From assembly GCA_016789905.1 (NCBI GenBank), contig JAEUQC010000172.1, positions 248,001 through 312,000 of the forward strand: DNA of 64,000 bases, written 5' to 3'. The DNA comes from Bryobacterales bacterium. GTDB lineage: Bacteria > Acidobacteriota > Terriglobia > Bryobacterales > Bryobacteraceae. The position numbers were made by a program, and so were the translations under genes. A model generated the notes under the pieces. It did not search any database. It saw only the letters and a list, made by a program, of their open reading frames with translations, and was not told the origin of the DNA. Positions 34,556 through 42,918 of the stretch are shown piece after piece (within the stretch, counting starts at the first letter, position 1; each line of letters begins with the position of its first letter).

Positions 34556-35752
34556 ATGCGACGACGCGCTTTGTTTACTGGGCTGGTGGCCCTGCCGGCA
34601 GCGGCCCTCGCGGCTGAAAATCCGGAGGCGTACTGGAAACAGATTCGGGACGAACAGTTCCACCTTCCGGGCTGGCGGGCCTACATGAACAACGGGAGCC
34701 TGGGCGTGGCGCCGAAACCTGTGGTGGCCGCGGTGCAACAGTACATGTTGCGCGGAGCAACGCTCGAGTCCGATGAGTACCCCCGCTGGGGCTATGAGCG
34801 CATGGATACGCACCGGGCGGCGCTGGCGGAAGCCATCGGCTGCAGGGCCGCGGACCTTTCGCTGATGCACAACGCAACCGAGGCGATGAGCACCGTGGCG
34901 GCGGGTCTGGACCTGAAAGCCGGCGACGAAGTGCTGACCACTGACCAGGAGCATCCATCGGGACGCGGCGGCTGGTTGGTGCGGCAGCAACGGCATGGGA
35001 TCGCCGTGCGAGAGGTATCGCTGCCGCTGCCGCCGAAGGACCCGGGCCAGTTGGCGGATCTGCTCGTCGGCTCCATTGGGCCTCGCACACGCGTACTCAG
35101 CTTTAGCGGAATTACCACCACGACCGGCATGGTATTGCCTGTGCGGGATATCTGCCGCGCGGCGCGTGCGAAGGGCGTCATAACTGTGGTTGACGGCGCG
35201 CACATGCATGGGCAACTCCTGTTCAGGACGGAGGAGATGGAGTGCGATTTTATGGCGGGGAGCCCGCACAAATGGCTGTTTGCCCCGCCCGGGTGCGGGC
35301 TGCTCTATATGCGACCGGAGATGCGCGAACGTTTGTGGCCGTCGATTACCACCGATGGGTGGCAGAACCCGTCGTTGGAGGGCGGCCGATTCATGCTGCT
35401 TGGAACGAACAACCGCGCCGTTCTGGAGGGGATGGTGGCGGGGCTGGCCTTCGCAAAAGCGATCGGCCCGGAACGCATCCACGCGCGGCTTCGCCAGCTT
35501 TCCCGGATGGTGCTTGATCGCGCGATGGCAATGAGTGGCGTGCAGGTCTTAACGCCCAACGACGACCGGATGTTTGCCGCCCTGGTGGCCATGCAGTTGC
35601 AGCCGGCGCATTTCAAGAAGTTCGCGGCACTGTGCCGGCAGCGGCGGATCTGGATCATGATGGCGGAGCGGTTTCGTGTCTCCGTTCACATACACACGCG
35701 GCCGGAGGATATCGACCTGCTGTTCCGGACCATGGAAGAAACGCGCGCGTAA
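34556..35752 (+). CDS. Tat-exported class V aminotransferase-like PLP enzyme
   Basis: The 398-residue protein starts MRRRALFTGLVALPAAALAAE, a Tat-like signal, at the ATG 34556. The fold is class V (isopenicillin N epimerase/cysteine desulfurase-like): HNATEAMSTVAAG near the start, VVDGAHMHGQ supplying Asp213 and His216, and the PLP Lys239 in SPHKWLFAPPGCG. The upstream start of the frame lacks the signal. PLP enzymes are normally cytoplasmic, so export of a folded holoenzyme is the notable point. Substrate is unknown. It ends 4 bp before the convergent NHL-repeat gene. Confidence 0.82.
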   Translation: MRRRALFTGLVALPAAALAAENPEAYWKQIRDEQFHLPGWRAYMNNGSLGVAPKPVVAAVQQYMLRGATLESDEYPRWGYERMDTHRAALAEAIGCRAADLSLMHNATEAMSTVAAGLDLKAGDEVLTTDQEHPSGRGGWLVRQQRHGIAVREVSLPLPPKDPGQLADLLVGSIGPRTRVLSFSGITTTTGMVLPVRDICRAARAKGVITVVDGAHMHGQLLFRTEEMECDFMAGSPHKWLFAPPGCGLLYMRPEMRERLWPSITTDGWQNPSLEGGRFMLLGTNNRAVLEGMVAGLAFAKAIGPERIHARLRQLSRMVLDRAMAMSGVQVLTPNDDRMFAALVAMQLQPAHFKKFAALCRQRRIWIMMAERFRVSVHIHTRPEDIDLLFRTMEETRA

Positions 35753-35756
35753 TCGC

Positions 35757-38339
35757 TTACTGCAAGTAGATGAAGACTCCCTTTTGTGCGGCGAATTGCC
35801 CCATGCGGAATGAAATGGGCTGGCTGCCGGGAGGAAAGAAGCCCGAGGGTAGCCGTAGATTGATTTGCATCAGACCGGGGAGACCGGGAGCCGGGCCGGC
35901 CCAGAGGATCTGTGCCGCCATGTTGCCTACTACGACTTCGGCTGATTCCGGCGGCAGCAGACCGGTACCGGTGGCGAACAGGAGAACGATGGCACCGCGG
36001 GAAACGGGGTTGGCCGGGCTATTGGCGGATCCGTCTTCATGAATAATCGCCGGGAAAAGGCCCGGAGCGGCTTGGGCTACCGGCACGGCGGCCTGTGCGC
36101 GCCGCGTGCCATTGTGAAAAACCTCAAGGCGGGCTTCCCGGCGTCCGGCGATGGACAACGGAGCGCGGAGATTGATTTGCTGTTCGGACACGTAGAGCAA
36201 GGAAGCGGCTTCGCCATCGATGAGGACTTCGACGCCGGCCAAGGCACGTGGCCAAGGCTGTGCGGCGGTGGCCGGTTCAGCGGGGCCGAAGGCTTCGCCG
36301 CGCAGGGTTGCGATCATGCCTGGCGCCAGAGGACCTTCCACGCCGGAAGCGGCATTAAAGAAGCGGGCGCCGTCCTGGAGAACGGCGATCTGGACGATTT
36401 CCGGTTTAAGTTGGCGGACCCGCGAATTGCCGAGGTCGGCGACGGCAAGATTGCCGAAAGAGTCAAAAGCCAGCGCCGCCGGAGAATTGAACTGGGCGTC
36501 GCCCGCCAGTCCGCCATCGCCACGGAAGCCGGACGCGCCGCCGCCAATTGTGGACACCGTGGAATCGATGATCTGGCAAATTCGATGGTTGCCGGTGTCG
36601 GCGACGTAAATGGCGCCATCGGGCGCGACGGTGACTCCACGGGGCAGGGAAAAGGCGGGTTCGGCGATGGTGGTCAGTAGACCGGTGCGGTCGACCCGGC
36701 GAATGCGGTTGTTAGCTGTATCGGCGATGTAGAGATTGCCGGCGGCATCGAAGGCGAGTCCGCGCGGTTCGTTCAGTTGGGCGAAGACGGCGGCGGAGCC
36801 CTCAAACGCCAGGCCGGGTGTTCCGCTGCCGGCATAGGTGGTCACGATTCCCGCGCGGCTCACGCGGCGAACGCGATGATTGGCCGTGTCGGCGATGAAC
36901 AAATCGCCATTGGATTCGACGGCCACGGCCGAAGGTGAGTGGAGCTGGGACGCGGTGGAGGGGCCGCCGTCACCTCGGGACCCGGCGAAGCCATTGCCGG
37001 CAATGGAGGAGATAGAACCGTTGGGGGCGATTCGTCGGACGGCATGATTGCCCGAATCGGCTATATAAAGAAACCCATCGGCATCGAAGGCGAGGCCGCG
37101 CGGGGCATTGAGTGCCGCTTTGGACGCCAGACCGCCGTCACCAGAATAGGCCGCGGTTCCGGTGCCCGCGATGGTGGTGATCAGGCCAGCCGGAGTGACC
37201 CGGCGAACGCGGTGCGCGCGTTCGTCGGCGACATACAGATTGCCTTCGCGATCATAGGCGACAGCGGACGGGGCAAGCAGGCGGGCGTTGCTCGCCACGC
37301 CGCCATCGCCCAGGCCCTCCAAGGCGCCAGCGGCGGCGCCGGCAATGTGGCTGATCTTGTTTGCCGCATCGGCGCGGTAGATGGCATTATTCCAGGCGTA
37401 GCAGGCGCCGCCACGAGGATCGGCGGCCACGGCGCGGCCGGAGAGGGGCAGCGCGGTCACATCGCCCTGCGGCGTGCGCTTCAAGGCCCCGGTGGCCCGT
37501 GCGTCGGCGATGTATAGATTGCCCGCCCCGTCGAAGGCGATACCCGTGGGGGAGTAGAGCGGATACGCACGCAGGGCGTCTGCAAGGTAAGGCGTGACAG
37601 ATCCCCGCGCCACCCGCCGAAGCCGTTGAGAGCCGCTTTCGACGATAACCAGCCCTCCCTGCGGCTCAAACGCCAGCCCGGAGGGATTGCGCAGCGCGGA
37701 GCGCACCGCGGGTATGTTGTCGGCGCCGTACCCAGGGTTGCCCGTGCCGGCAAACGCGGTGAGGACGCCCCGGAAATCGACGTAGAAAACGCGGTGGCCA
37801 TCGAAATCAGAAAAGTAAAATCCTCCGTTTGTGTCCGCGAGCACGTTTCGCGGAGTTTTGAATCGCAGGGCTGTGGCCGGACTGCCTTCACTCGAGTCGG
37901 CGGCGGGAACCTCGCCGCCCCCTGCCACGGTGCGAATGCGGCCATCGGCAGAAATCGCGCGGATGCGGGCATTGCCAAGATCGGCGATGTAGAGCGTGCC
38001 GCTTCGGTCGAGCGATAGGCCGTAGGGACTGTTCAGCCGGGCATTGATGGCCGGACCATTGTCGCCCTCTGCGCCGGGCGACCCATCCCCCGCCACTGTG
38101 CGGATAATGCCCTCTGGGGATACGGCGCGAATACGGTGATCTGCTGCGTCGGAGATATACACAGTTCCGTCCGGGGCAATAGCTACGCCCTCCGGTTGCA
38201 GAAGTTGTGCATTTACGGCGACTCCGCCGTCACCGGCGTTGTTGGAGCCAGCCAGCGTCTGGACGCGGTAGGCGGTCTGCGCGGGGGCGGAAACAATCCC
38301 AGCAACGGCGAGAACTATTCCGGGAAGGCGGCGAAGCAT
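35757..38339 (-). CDS. Secreted NHL-repeat beta-propeller protein with Solibacter-type C-terminal domain
   Basis: The 860-residue protein has a signal peptide (MLRRLPGIVLAVAGIVSAPAQ) and about 12 NHL-like repeats of the form LxxPxGVAxDxxGxLYIADxxNHRIR, making one or two propellers (about 25-620). The last 220 residues match the pattern I recall for TIGR03437, a C-terminal domain abundant in Solibacter (NAASGVEGPLAPGMIATLRGEAFG, SEQQINLRAPLSIAG, FATGTGLLPP, LMQINLRLPSG). I chose the ATG at 38337-38339 because the longer frame upstream has no signal and a poor composition, and AGGGA lies before this ATG. Likely an extracellular adhesion or glycan-interacting protein. Confidence 0.85.
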   Translation of the reverse strand: MLRRLPGIVLAVAGIVSAPAQTAYRVQTLAGSNNAGDGGVAVNAQLLQPEGVAIAPDGTVYISDAADHRIRAVSPEGIIRTVAGDGSPGAEGDNGPAINARLNSPYGLSLDRSGTLYIADLGNARIRAISADGRIRTVAGGGEVPAADSSEGSPATALRFKTPRNVLADTNGGFYFSDFDGHRVFYVDFRGVLTAFAGTGNPGYGADNIPAVRSALRNPSGLAFEPQGGLVIVESGSQRLRRVARGSVTPYLADALRAYPLYSPTGIAFDGAGNLYIADARATGALKRTPQGDVTALPLSGRAVAADPRGGACYAWNNAIYRADAANKISHIAGAAAGALEGLGDGGVASNARLLAPSAVAYDREGNLYVADERAHRVRRVTPAGLITTIAGTGTAAYSGDGGLASKAALNAPRGLAFDADGFLYIADSGNHAVRRIAPNGSISSIAGNGFAGSRGDGGPSTASQLHSPSAVAVESNGDLFIADTANHRVRRVSRAGIVTTYAGSGTPGLAFEGSAAVFAQLNEPRGLAFDAAGNLYIADTANNRIRRVDRTGLLTTIAEPAFSLPRGVTVAPDGAIYVADTGNHRICQIIDSTVSTIGGGASGFRGDGGLAGDAQFNSPAALAFDSFGNLAVADLGNSRVRQLKPEIVQIAVLQDGARFFNAASGVEGPLAPGMIATLRGEAFGPAEPATAAQPWPRALAGVEVLIDGEAASLLYVSEQQINLRAPLSIAGRREARLEVFHNGTRRAQAAVPVAQAAPGLFPAIIHEDGSANSPANPVSRGAIVLLFATGTGLLPPESAEVVVGNMAAQILWAGPAPGLPGLMQINLRLPSGFFPPGSQPISFRMGQFAAQKGVFIYLQ

Positions 38340-38401
38340 ACGAAAGAATCCCTCATTGAGTAAGTGGGATCGAGTTCGGATTATTCTCAGCCGAAATCGA
38401 T

Positions 38402-40978
38402 ATGAGCCGTATGAGATCAGTACGCGCGGGCATCCGGACCGGGCTAATAGTCGCCGTTTTGAGCAGCTCGACGGCGCTTTGGGCGGAAGTGACCATGAAG
38501 GGCCGGGAAGGCCAGAATCGTCTCGGGAACCGGAAAAGTGCTGCGAAGAGCCGGATGGAGTCGCGTTCCCATCTGGTGCTGGATTTCGACGAGGTGCCGA
38601 CGGCGGAAACGGTGCGGATGTTGAGCGCCCGCGGCGTCCGGGTGGTGGCATACCTTCCGTTAACCGGAGTAATTGCGCGCTTTGATGGGGAACCGGACCT
38701 AAGCGGGTTGCGTTTGCAGGGGTTCGACGCATTACAACCAGAAGACAAACTGAGCGCGGAACTCTCGCGAGCTGCTATAGATGGCGACCGCGGTGGGACG
38801 CGTGGCGGGAAACGGGCCTACTTCGTGGTGGAATTTCACGAGGATATTCCGTGGGAAGAGCGGAGGGAACTGGTCCTCGAATCCGGCATGGCATTGCGGG
38901 ACCACCGGGACCTGACGGGGGAACACCTGCTGGTGCTGGGCACGCTCGAACAGGCTCGAGCGTTGGCGGAATGGGACGAAGTAGCCTACATATTTCCAGC
39001 CAGCGGAGAACTTGTCACGGGTCAGCCGCTGATTGGATGCGTAGGCGGCGCGACAGAAGCGGGTCTCGTGGGACAGATGACGCAGCGTGTGGGAGAAGGA
39101 TGGGACGGCCCTGGTTTGAACGGGGCTGCCTTAACCTACACCCTGCAAACGCTGACAACCCGGCTGCCGGGGGCGCAGGTGCAGGCAGAGATTGAACGGG
39201 CGATGGAGGCGTGGTCTAAAGTTGTGCAGGTGCGCTTCCAGCGGGCGACCGGGACCGCCGGAACCCGCAATGTGAATATTTCGTTTGGGTCGCGAGATCA
39301 TGGAGACCCGTATCCGTTCGACGGTGTCGGCAGAACGTTAGCCCACACTTTCTATCCCTCTCCCCCGAATCCGGAACCGATCGCCGGTGACCTCCACTTC
39401 GACAATGACGAACCCTGGAATATTGGGGCCGACATTGACGTGTTCAGCGTCACCTTGCACGAATTGGGGCACGCACTAGGCCTCGGGCATTCCGACGTGC
39501 CAAACGCCGTCATGTACCCCTACTACCGCCGGGCCGTCGGTTTGACGCCGGAAGATATTGGCGCGATACGAATGTTGTACACGGCGGCGGAAACCAACGA
39601 GGTCCCAGTGACCCCGCTTTCGATGGCCATTTCCACTCCGTCCGCGAACGCAAGCACGACGGGTGCCACAATCGGCCTCAGCGGTACAATTGCCGGCGCC
39701 AGCGGCACGCCGACACTGCAATGGCAGACAAGTAACAGCGCGTCCGGCAGTGGACTGGTGACGCCTGCCGACGGTGGAGGGTTTACCTGGCAAATACGCG
39801 ATGCGCCGCTCGGGATGGGTGAGACGACCATCACCGCAACGGTAAGGGACGCTGCCGGCCGTTCGGTTAGCGGTGGGGTCGTGGTCACGCGGTTCGCCCC
39901 GCCACCGTCAACACCCGTTCCCACCCCAACTCCCGCTCCCACTCCTGTACCGCCGCAGACACCCGTGCCGACGCCGCCCACCGTCAATCCTTCCGCGGTC
40001 GTGGAAGTCGTTTCACCGGGAATGTATTCCATCGTGACTCGGAACCAGATCGTTGCCTACGGCACAGTGGCTGGCGCCATGGGCCAACCGGCTGTGCGCT
40101 GGGCGAACAACACTGGCGGGTCCGGAATCGCGACAGTGACCGCGACCCTGGACGGCAGATTCCGGTGGGATATACGTGCGATCGACCTAAAGCTGGGCGT
40201 CAATGCGATTACAGTTACCGTGACCGATGTGGCAAATATCACGGTGAATAAAACCTTCCAGGTGATTTTCCGCTATCCGAATGACGAGGAACCGGAATCG
40301 GGCGGCGCGCCACCGACGCCAACGCCAACTCCAACTCCAACTCCAACTCCGGTGCCGAACCCAACACCAAACCCAACGCCTGCTCCCCTGCGTTTGATGG
40401 TCACCGCTCCGGGCGCAAATGCCGTAGTCAATCGAAACCCGATAACAGCCGAAGGCTACGTTTTCGGCGGGTCCGGCCGGCCTTCGGTGCGTTGGATCAA
40501 TGATCGTGGATTTGCTGGCACCGCGGTAATCTCCGCGAACGCGGATGGCTCCTACCGCTGGGAAGTCAATCCAATCTCGCTTCAAACCGGGGTAAATGCA
40601 ATCTCACTAATCGCAACAGATAGCGCTGGAGCCACGGCGACACAAATGGTGCGAGTCACACTCACAACGCCGCCAGGAAGCAATCCCGACGGGGATGTAA
40701 TGCCGCCTCGCTTAACGATCACTTCCCCCAATACGTCTTTCCTGATGACGACAGCCTATTCCTTGGCCGTTCGGGGCACGGCCTTCGATTTTACGGGGGT
40801 TCGGGAAGTTCGATGGGAATGTACATGCGGCGCAAGCGGAATTGCACAGGGGACCTCTCAATGGACGATCCCAAACATCGGCGTGCCCGTGGGAACTTCG
40901 ATAATAAAAGTAACCGCCGCCGATTATGACGGGAATGAAACCGCATTGAGTTTCACAGTATTCCGCTACGAGAACTGA
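38402..40978 (+). CDS. Secreted matrixin-like metalloprotease with Pro/Thr linkers and four Ig-like repeats
   Basis: The 858-residue protein has a signal peptide (about 1-28), a prodomain-like region (to about 220), and an M10/matrixin catalytic domain with zinc motif HELGHALGLGHS (H353, E354, H357, H363) and Met-turn NAVMYP. The rest contains four tandem beta-sandwich repeats (about nt 39608-39898, 40000-40290, 40387-40670, 40700-40975) built as G-x-V...RW...W-x-I...G-x-N-x-I-x-V-x-x-T-D. Pro/Thr-rich linkers separate the first three. The protease is probably extracellular and the repeats may bind a polymer or surface. It is divergent from the NHL gene. Matrixins of soil bacteria have diverse substrates. 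Confidence 0.85.
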   Translation: MSRMRSVRAGIRTGLIVAVLSSSTALWAEVTMKGREGQNRLGNRKSAAKSRMESRSHLVLDFDEVPTAETVRMLSARGVRVVAYLPLTGVIARFDGEPDLSGLRLQGFDALQPEDKLSAELSRAAIDGDRGGTRGGKRAYFVVEFHEDIPWEERRELVLESGMALRDHRDLTGEHLLVLGTLEQARALAEWDEVAYIFPASGELVTGQPLIGCVGGATEAGLVGQMTQRVGEGWDGPGLNGAALTYTLQTLTTRLPGAQVQAEIERAMEAWSKVVQVRFQRATGTAGTRNVNISFGSRDHGDPYPFDGVGRTLAHTFYPSPPNPEPIAGDLHFDNDEPWNIGADIDVFSVTLHELGHALGLGHSDVPNAVMYPYYRRAVGLTPEDIGAIRMLYTAAETNEVPVTPLSMAISTPSANASTTGATIGLSGTIAGASGTPTLQWQTSNSASGSGLVTPADGGGFTWQIRDAPLGMGETTITATVRDAAGRSVSGGVVVTRFAPPPSTPVPTPTPAPTPVPPQTPVPTPPTVNPSAVVEVVSPGMYSIVTRNQIVAYGTVAGAMGQPAVRWANNTGGSGIATVTATLDGRFRWDIRAIDLKLGVNAITVTVTDVANITVNKTFQVIFRYPNDEEPESGGAPPTPTPTPTPTPTPVPNPTPNPTPAPLRLMVTAPGANAVVNRNPITAEGYVFGGSGRPSVRWINDRGFAGTAVISANADGSYRWEVNPISLQTGVNAISLIATDSAGATATQMVRVTLTTPPGSNPDGDVMPPRLTITSPNTSFLMTTAYSLAVRGTAFDFTGVREVRWECTCGASGIAQGTSQWTIPNIGVPVGTSIIKVTAADYDGNETALSFTVFRYEN
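40312..40380 (+). repeat. Pro/Thr-coding simple repeat (linker)
   Basis: A run of CCAACT/CCAACG/CCAACA hexamer-like units codes a Pro-Thr and Pro-Asn linker between the second and third Ig-like repeats of the metalloprotease. A related, less regular linker occurs at about 39900-39985. Confidence 0.85.
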
Positions 40979-40987
40979 TCTTCACTT

Positions 40988-41056
40988 GTGGAGAACGATG
41001 AGCGCAATGCTCCTGGTTCATTTGGTGAACCAACTTTCACCTTATCGATTCTCCAC
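40988..41056. other. Structured intergenic element between convergent genes
   Basis: Outer arms 40988-40999 and 41044-41056 can pair (8 bp, a one-base bulge, then 4 bp). Inside lie two hairpins: 41000-41003 with 41009-41012 (5 nt loop) and 41014-41020 with 41026-41032 (5 nt loop). This gives a multi-branched fold 10 nt after the metalloprotease stop codon. It could be a bidirectional terminator or a structured RNA; there is no U-tract. Confidence 0.5.
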
Positions 41057-41079
41057 GTCCTAGCTTTAGCGGTATTCAG

Positions 41080-42876
41080 CTAGAAAATGAAGGCTAGCCC
41101 CCCGCGAACCGTACGGGGGGAAGGCAGCAGCACAATGCGGCGCCCGTTCTGTCCCTGAATTGGAAGGTAGCCCTGCTGAAGGAGATTCCGCAACTCAGCG
41201 ACTGCCTCTACTCTTCCCGACCAGATGCCGAAACTGGGAATCGGCTGCCGGACTTGAAGGTTGAGGCCCAGATCCGGCGAATACCGCTGGGTCATGTACC
41301 GATGTGCGGGCAACGCCGCGCGATAATCGGTGAGCATATAACTCGCTGCGAATCGCGTGCCAATCACGGGGGCGGCGCCCGCAACCCGAATGTTGGTCCA
41401 ATTGCGCTGCGTCCGCCGAAGGTCACCCCGCAGACTGTTAGGATCGCCGTTGATGATCGTATCTCCCCTGGGTTGCAGCGTTCCGCTATTGCCAAAAGCC
41501 ACATGGGCCGACCAGTTTTCGCCCATGCGGCGATCAACGGCCGCCATCACGCCCCGGCGCTGGTAGGAACCGATGTTGAACACGCTGGATCGCGAAAACA
41601 GGTCCGGCATCATTTCACTGGTGGCGTAGTCGGAAGTGTCGCCGATCGCGGTCAGCGCCGCGTTTGCCACATCTTCCAGATAGGCAGAGACAGTAACGGT
41701 AGTATCTTTATCCAGGTTGCGCGTGTAGGCCGCTTCGGCCTGGTTCATGCGTTGCACATGGGTTCGACCGTCACGCATGGATACGCGCGGGAACGCGCTC
41801 AGCGTAGATAAGTCCTGCTGTAAATCGCCGCCGCCGGTCGCCAGAGTGCGAATGAACATCTCCTCGGGCGCGGCTCCGCTGGACCACGCCAACCGGACCG
41901 TGTCCTGTTTTGTCAATTCGATATCGAGTCGCGCGAACGGGCTAAGCAGGTTGAGCCGATCGAAAAAAGTCACTGACTCCAGTTGAGCACCGTAAGTAAG
42001 TTCGATCTGATCGCCTAGTTTGGCGCGGTCCAGAACGAGCCCCGTCATTGTTCCCAGCGCCGGAGCGGAGCCCCCCTGTTGAAAGCCCATGGAGCGGGTA
42101 GGCAGGAACATCTGGCGTACCGTTAACTGAACTTCCGGTGAGTTGGAGACGGCCAGACCGTTTGAAATCGAGTCCCGAGAGTACCTCGTGCGGAAACTGG
42201 CGGCGGGCATTCCGGCCCGCGACACGTACCCCAGGTTGCCGGAAACCTGCACGTTGTTAACGCCATACATCGATGTCGCTACCGCAAATGCCGTGCCTAA
42301 GTCCGGTTGATTCCCCTGCAGCACGCCACCACCGTCGCCGGCCGAAACGCGAACCATCCCGCGCGTATTCGTAAAGATGCTTTCCGGGCGCGGCGCCGTG
42401 GGCAGAAACCGTAAAATCGGCCGAGTAGACATCGAACTGCGCAGAACCCATCGCCAGTCGTCGGAAAGCAATCGGGGGGCGTGCGGGGTGGCGTAAACAA
42501 ATTCCACGGAACTAAGCACGCTGGCCAGATTTATGTTCAAAAAACTGCGCATGCCCGGCTGAACCAGGATGCCTTCGCGAACGGCGGGAACGAAGCTGCC
42601 AAGCGTGACCCGGACAATGTAGGCGTCCGGCACCAGGTTGTCGAAGCCAAACTGACCGCGTTCGTTCGTAACGGCCTTCTGGATCAGTTTTTCCAGCCGG
42701 TTGAAGAGCAGTACAGTCGCGCCCATCTGCGCAATGCCACCCGGGTCGGCTACCACCCCAATAATGGTGCCGGAGGTCTTGGGCGCTTCGCCCGCGGATA
42801 CACCGCCAGCCGTTCCCAAGCTAACCATCATTAGCCCGGCGTGGACAGATACGATCTTGCGCCAACGCGACAACAT
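41080..42876 (-). CDS. Outer-membrane beta-barrel protein with N-terminal carboxypeptidase-regulatory-like domain
   Basis: The 598-residue protein has a signal peptide (about 10-30), then a CarboxypepD_reg-like domain (about 36-110: SGTIIGVVADPGGIAQMGATV, NERGQFGFDNLVPDAYIVRV). After that come alternating-residue beta strands ending in Phe (GGLAFIF), the usual outer-membrane barrel signature. I see no TonB box or plug domain, so it is not a typical TonB-dependent receptor, though it resembles the SusC/Oar-like barrels abundant in Acidobacteria. Likely a surface transporter or adhesin. It is co-oriented with the GWxTD gene, 42 bp downstream of its stop. Confidence 0.75.
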   Translation of the reverse strand: MLSRWRKIVSVHAGLMMVSLGTAGGVSAGEAPKTSGTIIGVVADPGGIAQMGATVLLFNRLEKLIQKAVTNERGQFGFDNLVPDAYIVRVTLGSFVPAVREGILVQPGMRSFLNINLASVLSSVEFVYATPHAPRLLSDDWRWVLRSSMSTRPILRFLPTAPRPESIFTNTRGMVRVSAGDGGGVLQGNQPDLGTAFAVATSMYGVNNVQVSGNLGYVSRAGMPAASFRTRYSRDSISNGLAVSNSPEVQLTVRQMFLPTRSMGFQQGGSAPALGTMTGLVLDRAKLGDQIELTYGAQLESVTFFDRLNLLSPFARLDIELTKQDTVRLAWSSGAAPEEMFIRTLATGGGDLQQDLSTLSAFPRVSMRDGRTHVQRMNQAEAAYTRNLDKDTTVTVSAYLEDVANAALTAIGDTSDYATSEMMPDLFSRSSVFNIGSYQRRGVMAAVDRRMGENWSAHVAFGNSGTLQPRGDTIINGDPNSLRGDLRRTQRNWTNIRVAGAAPVIGTRFAASYMLTDYRAALPAHRYMTQRYSPDLGLNLQVRQPIPSFGIWSGRVEAVAELRNLLQQGYLPIQGQNGRRIVLLPSPRTVRGGLAFIF

Positions 42877-42918
42877 AGAATTCCAGCTTTCCGGTGGACC
42901 GCAAGTCCACGGCAGGTA

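Noticed and set aside
42894..42910. 6 bp hairpin GTGGAC-CGCAA-GTCCAC between the GWxTD and barrel genes
   Set aside because: No U-tract and a short stem; could be chance in GC-rich DNA.
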